NCBI GenBank assembly: GCA_946481195.1 | Contig: CAMLNG010000133.1 | Location: 1-8,804, forward strand | Length of the DNA stretch: 8,804 nucleotides | DNA from: an uncultured Chromatiaceae bacterium | Lineage (GTDB): Bacteria > Pseudomonadota > Gammaproteobacteria > Enterobacterales > Alteromonadaceae | Reading direction: 5' to 3' | In this document: positions 7,010 through 8,804 of the stretch, in pieces | Layout of the letters: every line of letters starts with the position of its first letter | Numbering within the stretch: position 1 is the first letter of the stretch | Program-made: the position numbers and the translations under genes | Notes under the pieces: model-generated | Database searches by the model: none | What the model was told of the DNA's origin: nothing | Seen by the model: only the letters and a program-made list of their open reading frames with translations

Positions 7010-7039
7010 CTGCCGGTTAAGCGCTTACATGGTTATAAT
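7010..7039 (+). promoter_or_regulatory. Probable sigma-70 promoter of the MFS transporter gene
   Basis: A perfect TATAAT sits at 7034-7039. The best -35 match is CTGCCG at 7010-7015 with an 18-base spacer, only three of six consensus bases. TG at 7030-7031 is one base off the extended -10 position. The expected start near 7046 gives a leader of about 34 bases. It follows the collagenase terminator directly, as expected for a new transcription unit. Confidence 0.6.
7018..7027. promoter_or_regulatory. Palindrome resembling a LacI-family operator
   Basis: TAAGCGCTTA is a perfect 10-bp palindrome with a central CG. Its right arm extends as GCGCTTACAT, but the left arm beyond the core does not match. 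Central-CG palindromes of this kind are typical operators of LacI/GalR-family sugar regulators. It lies 6 bases upstream of the TATAAT box of the transporter promoter, a position where a bound repressor would block polymerase. No regulator gene is in the window. Confidence 0.45.
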
Positions 7040-7067
7040 AGCCGCTTAGCCATCTGATTTTTTGTCC

Positions 7068-7071
7068 GGAG
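7068..7071 (+). promoter_or_regulatory. Shine-Dalgarno site of the MFS gene
   Basis: GGAG lies 8 bases before the ATG at 7080. This supports that start over an in-frame TTG at 7062, which sits upstream of the GGAG. Confidence 0.7.
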
Positions 7072-7079
7072 TTCAGCTT

Positions 7080-8288
7080 ATGTCCCGTTTTCACCCAACC
7101 GCGATGATTTTTGGCGGCTTTTTTCTGCTCGGGATCCTGATCATTCTGTGGGGCATTCTGCTGCCTGATTTGAGTCGTGAACTACAGCTGGAGCCGGCGC
7201 AAAGTGGCTGGTTTTTCATGACCATGGCATTGGGCACTATCAGTGGGGCTTTTATCGGTGGCAAGTATGTGCAGAAGTTTGACTTTCTGCGTTTGTTTGC
7301 GCTGCTGGCACTGCTTGAAACCGTGATTTTGTTTGGCATCTCAATGCTACAGCAACGCTGGCAGCTGTTCGCCGGCATCTTTTTATTTGGCCTGATCGCC
7401 TCTGTGATGTTCACCATCGGTCATACGCTGATTGCACGGTTGCACGCCAATAAACGCGCCAAAATGATGGGGCTGATGGACTTTATGTTTAGCCTTGGCA
7501 CGCTGGCGGCGCCTTTTCTGGTGGTGGCTTTGTACTGGTGGCAGGATAACTGGCGGTATCCGGTGCGGTTGATGGCATTCAGTCTGATTGGTCTGGCCGG
7601 ATACGCTTATTGGTTATCCCGCCAACAGCTGGAACTGGCCGGTCATTCCGACACAGTGCGACGCAGTTTGTCCTACCGGGTGGTACTGAAAAAACCGGTA
7701 TTTTGGGCGCTCGCCTTTGCCATGTTTGGTTATGGTGCCGTGGAGTGGGGCAACGGCAACTGGTTTGTCAGTTATGCCAGTGCAGCTTTACCTTTTGATA
7801 CCGAGCAGGCGCGGCTCATCTTTGCATTTTTTACCGGCGGTATGGTGCTAAGTCGTCTTGGTTTTGCCTGGTTTATTCCGCTGCTAGGCAGTAAAAAATT
7901 GCTGCGGCTGCTGGTGCTATTGATGGTTAGCGGCGCTTTGCTGGTCAAAACCATGGACAGCGCCACGGCATTGGCGTTGGGGAATTTGTTGCTGGGCCTT
8001 GGGTTGGGTGGGGTTTATCCATTGTTGTTATCGACAGCGATGGATTTGGATGCTGACAATGGCCCTGTGCTGTCGGGCCTGTCGAATATCGCCGGTTCAC
8101 TGGGCTGTCAGCTGGCGGGTCTTGGTACCGGATTGTGGGCGCAGCAAGCAGGCATCGGTCAGGCTTTCTGGATGTTACCGCTGCTTGCGGTATGGCTGTT
8201 TGGGTCAGTCTGGTGGTTCAGCCGGCTGGCGATGCCGGCAGTCCAGCCATCTAATTCTACAAAAGCTGCACAAAAAATTAGCAACTGA
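7080..8288 (+). CDS. MFS transporter, substrate unknown (FucP/TsgA-like layout)
   Basis: Inner-membrane protein of 402 residues, almost entirely hydrophobic, with about 12 predicted membrane segments. The first are near 8-28, 43-61, 70-89 and 95-118. A more polar central loop (about 180-200, SRQQLELAGHSDTVRRS) divides the two six-helix halves. Length and layout fit the major facilitator superfamily, which moves small solutes using ion gradients. The C-terminal half has a Gly-rich helix (GNLLLGLGLGGVYPLLLS) and a 'LSGLSNIAGSLGCQLAGLGTG' type stretch, reminiscent of FucP/TsgA-like sugar or unknown-substrate carriers. The substrate cannot be named from sequence. Its own TATAAT promoter overlaps a LacI-like palindrome, which would suit a sugar carrier. 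A cytidine deaminase follows, so a nucleoside-related role is an alternative, but a hairpin separates the two genes. Start chosen by GGAG at 7068-7071. Confidence 0.88.
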   Translation: MSRFHPTAMIFGGFFLLGILIILWGILLPDLSRELQLEPAQSGWFFMTMALGTISGAFIGGKYVQKFDFLRLFALLALLETVILFGISMLQQRWQLFAGIFLFGLIASVMFTIGHTLIARLHANKRAKMMGLMDFMFSLGTLAAPFLVVALYWWQDNWRYPVRLMAFSLIGLAGYAYWLSRQQLELAGHSDTVRRSLSYRVVLKKPVFWALAFAMFGYGAVEWGNGNWFVSYASAALPFDTEQARLIFAFFTGGMVLSRLGFAWFIPLLGSKKLLRLLVLLMVSGALLVKTMDSATALALGNLLLGLGLGGVYPLLLSTAMDLDADNGPVLSGLSNIAGSLGCQLAGLGTGLWAQQAGIGQAFWMLPLLAVWLFGSVWWFSRLAMPAVQPSNSTKAAQKISN

Positions 8289-8304
8289 TGATGTTTTCGC
8301 CACG

Positions 8305-8328
8305 AGCCTCTTGATTCTTGAGGCTTTT
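8305..8328 (+). terminator. Weak intrinsic terminator after the MFS gene
   Basis: AGCCTC (8305-8310) pairs with GAGGCT (8320-8325) around a 9-base loop, followed by TTT (8326-8328) and AA. The stem is only 6 bp and the T-tract short, so termination is probably partial and some read-through into the deaminase gene is plausible. Confidence 0.55.
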
Positions 8329-8370
8329 AAGCGCATAACAGGCTGCCCGAACTATCCTGTGAGATTGAGG

Positions 8371-8799
8371 ATGAACAAAACTATCGATTGGGCAGCACTG
8401 CAATTACAGGCCAAAGCCGCATCTGAACAAGCTTACGCGCCTTATAGTCATTTCCCTGTTGGCGTCGCCATCCTGGCCAGTTCAGGCCGTATTTACACCG
8501 GTTGTAATGTCGAAAACGCTTCTTATGGTGGCACCACCTGTGCCGAGCGCAATGCCATCGCCGCGGCTGTGGTTGCCGGTGAGCGCCAGTTTGACGCTTT
8601 AGTCGTTTATACCCCGCAAGACAAACTGACGCCGCCTTGTGGCATTTGCCGTCAGGTCATTGCTGAATTCTTTACGCCGGACAGCCCGGTCGCCAGCTGC
8701 AACCACGTCGGTGCATTACAAAGCTGGACACTCGCCGAATTACTGCCGGATGCCTTTACGCCGACTTATCTGGCGGCCAGCACTAAAGTTAAATCCTAA
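8371..8799 (+). CDS. cdd: Cytidine deaminase, short homotetramer type
   Basis: Protein of 142 residues that hydrolyses cytidine and deoxycytidine to uridine and deoxyuridine plus ammonia, in cytoplasmic pyrimidine salvage. The zinc and catalytic signature is complete: C57-A-E59-R60 in GGTTCAERNAI, and C90-G-I-C93 in TPPCGICRQ. Cys57, Cys90 and Cys93 bind zinc and Glu59 is the proton shuttle. The substrate-binding stretch NVENASYGG (46-54) and the N-terminal YAPYSHFPVG motif are also present. Length and single domain match the Bacillus-type tetrameric enzyme rather than the 294-residue dimeric E. coli Cdd. The frame is open far upstream inside the MFS gene, but homology begins just after ATG 8371, which is taken as the start. 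GAGG abuts the ATG without a spacer, and GTGAG at 8359-8363 has better spacing (7 bases). An in-frame TTG at 8365 is less likely. Confidence 0.95.
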   Translation: MNKTIDWAALQLQAKAASEQAYAPYSHFPVGVAILASSGRIYTGCNVENASYGGTTCAERNAIAAAVVAGERQFDALVVYTPQDKLTPPCGICRQVIAEFFTPDSPVASCNHVGALQSWTLAELLPDAFTPTYLAASTKVKS

Positions 8800-8802
8800 G
8801 GA
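8798..8802 (+). promoter_or_regulatory. Possible Shine-Dalgarno of a downstream gene
   Basis: The cdd stop runs into AAGGA (TAAGGA), the same stop/ribosome-site overlap seen between the first two genes of the window. It suggests a tightly coupled gene just past the window edge, but the window ends 5 bases after the stop, so this cannot be confirmed here. Confidence 0.3.
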
Positions 8803-8804
8803 CT

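Noticed and set aside
6796..7020. 74-codon plus-strand frame across the collagenase end and terminator
   Set aside because: It runs through the terminator hairpin, overlaps the collagenase 3' end, and is Cys/Ser-rich like a shadow frame.
8353..8358. Possible -10 box (TATCCT) for cdd
   Set aside because: No acceptable -35 lies 16-18 bases upstream, and the match is 4 of 6, so it is not called.
7999..8370. N-terminal extension of cytidine deaminase overlapping the MFS gene
   Set aside because: The upstream frame is merely open inside the MFS gene; its translation is Cys/Arg/Trp-rich and unlike the deaminase family, which begins near ATG 8371.

Overview
The window looks like chromosomal DNA of a free-living, motile gammaproteobacterium, probably an aquatic Alteromonadales/Rheinheimera-type organism. 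This is inferred from three things: the pairing of a methionine aminotransferase with a YafV-type omega-amidase, a double-Cache chemoreceptor, and an M9A (Vibrio-type) collagenase carried on an outer-membrane-type lipoprotein. All genes are on the + strand. I see no mobile element, CRISPR array, tRNA or rRNA. Gaps between genes are short (7 to 150 bases).

Layout: (1) 2-100, the last codons of a methionine/glutamine-type aminotransferase, followed 10 bases later by (2) an omega-amidase of the nitrilase superfamily (111-899). The two enzymes act in sequence on 2-oxo acid amides formed by glutamine transamination. (3) A methyl-accepting chemotaxis protein (1040-2929), whose periplasmic double-Cache domain carries the Y/R/W/Y/D residue set known from amino-acid receptors. 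(4) After an AT-rich terminator-like hairpin, a 1295-residue lipoprotein (3042-6929). It has a Gly-rich tether, seven tandem cadherin-like/Ig-like repeats and a C-terminal M9 collagenase module with HEYTH and WWAEG zinc motifs. A strong terminator follows. (5) An MFS transporter (7080-8288) behind a perfect TATAAT box and a 10-bp TAAGCGCTTA palindrome that resembles a LacI-family operator. (6) A weaker terminator-like hairpin, then a complete short-type cytidine deaminase (8371-8799). The last bases after its stop form a possible Shine-Dalgarno sequence for a gene beyond the window.

Functionally, the middle of the window suggests a proteinaceous-substrate theme. A surface-anchored collagenase would release amino acids and peptides, and the chemoreceptor beside it has an amino-acid-binding signature. 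The omega-amidase pair handles amino-acid-derived oxo acids. This link is inferred from adjacency and motifs; terminators between the genes suggest they are separate transcription units. The most unusual item is the architecture of the collagenase lipoprotein. Nothing here clearly amounts to a wholly unknown system.
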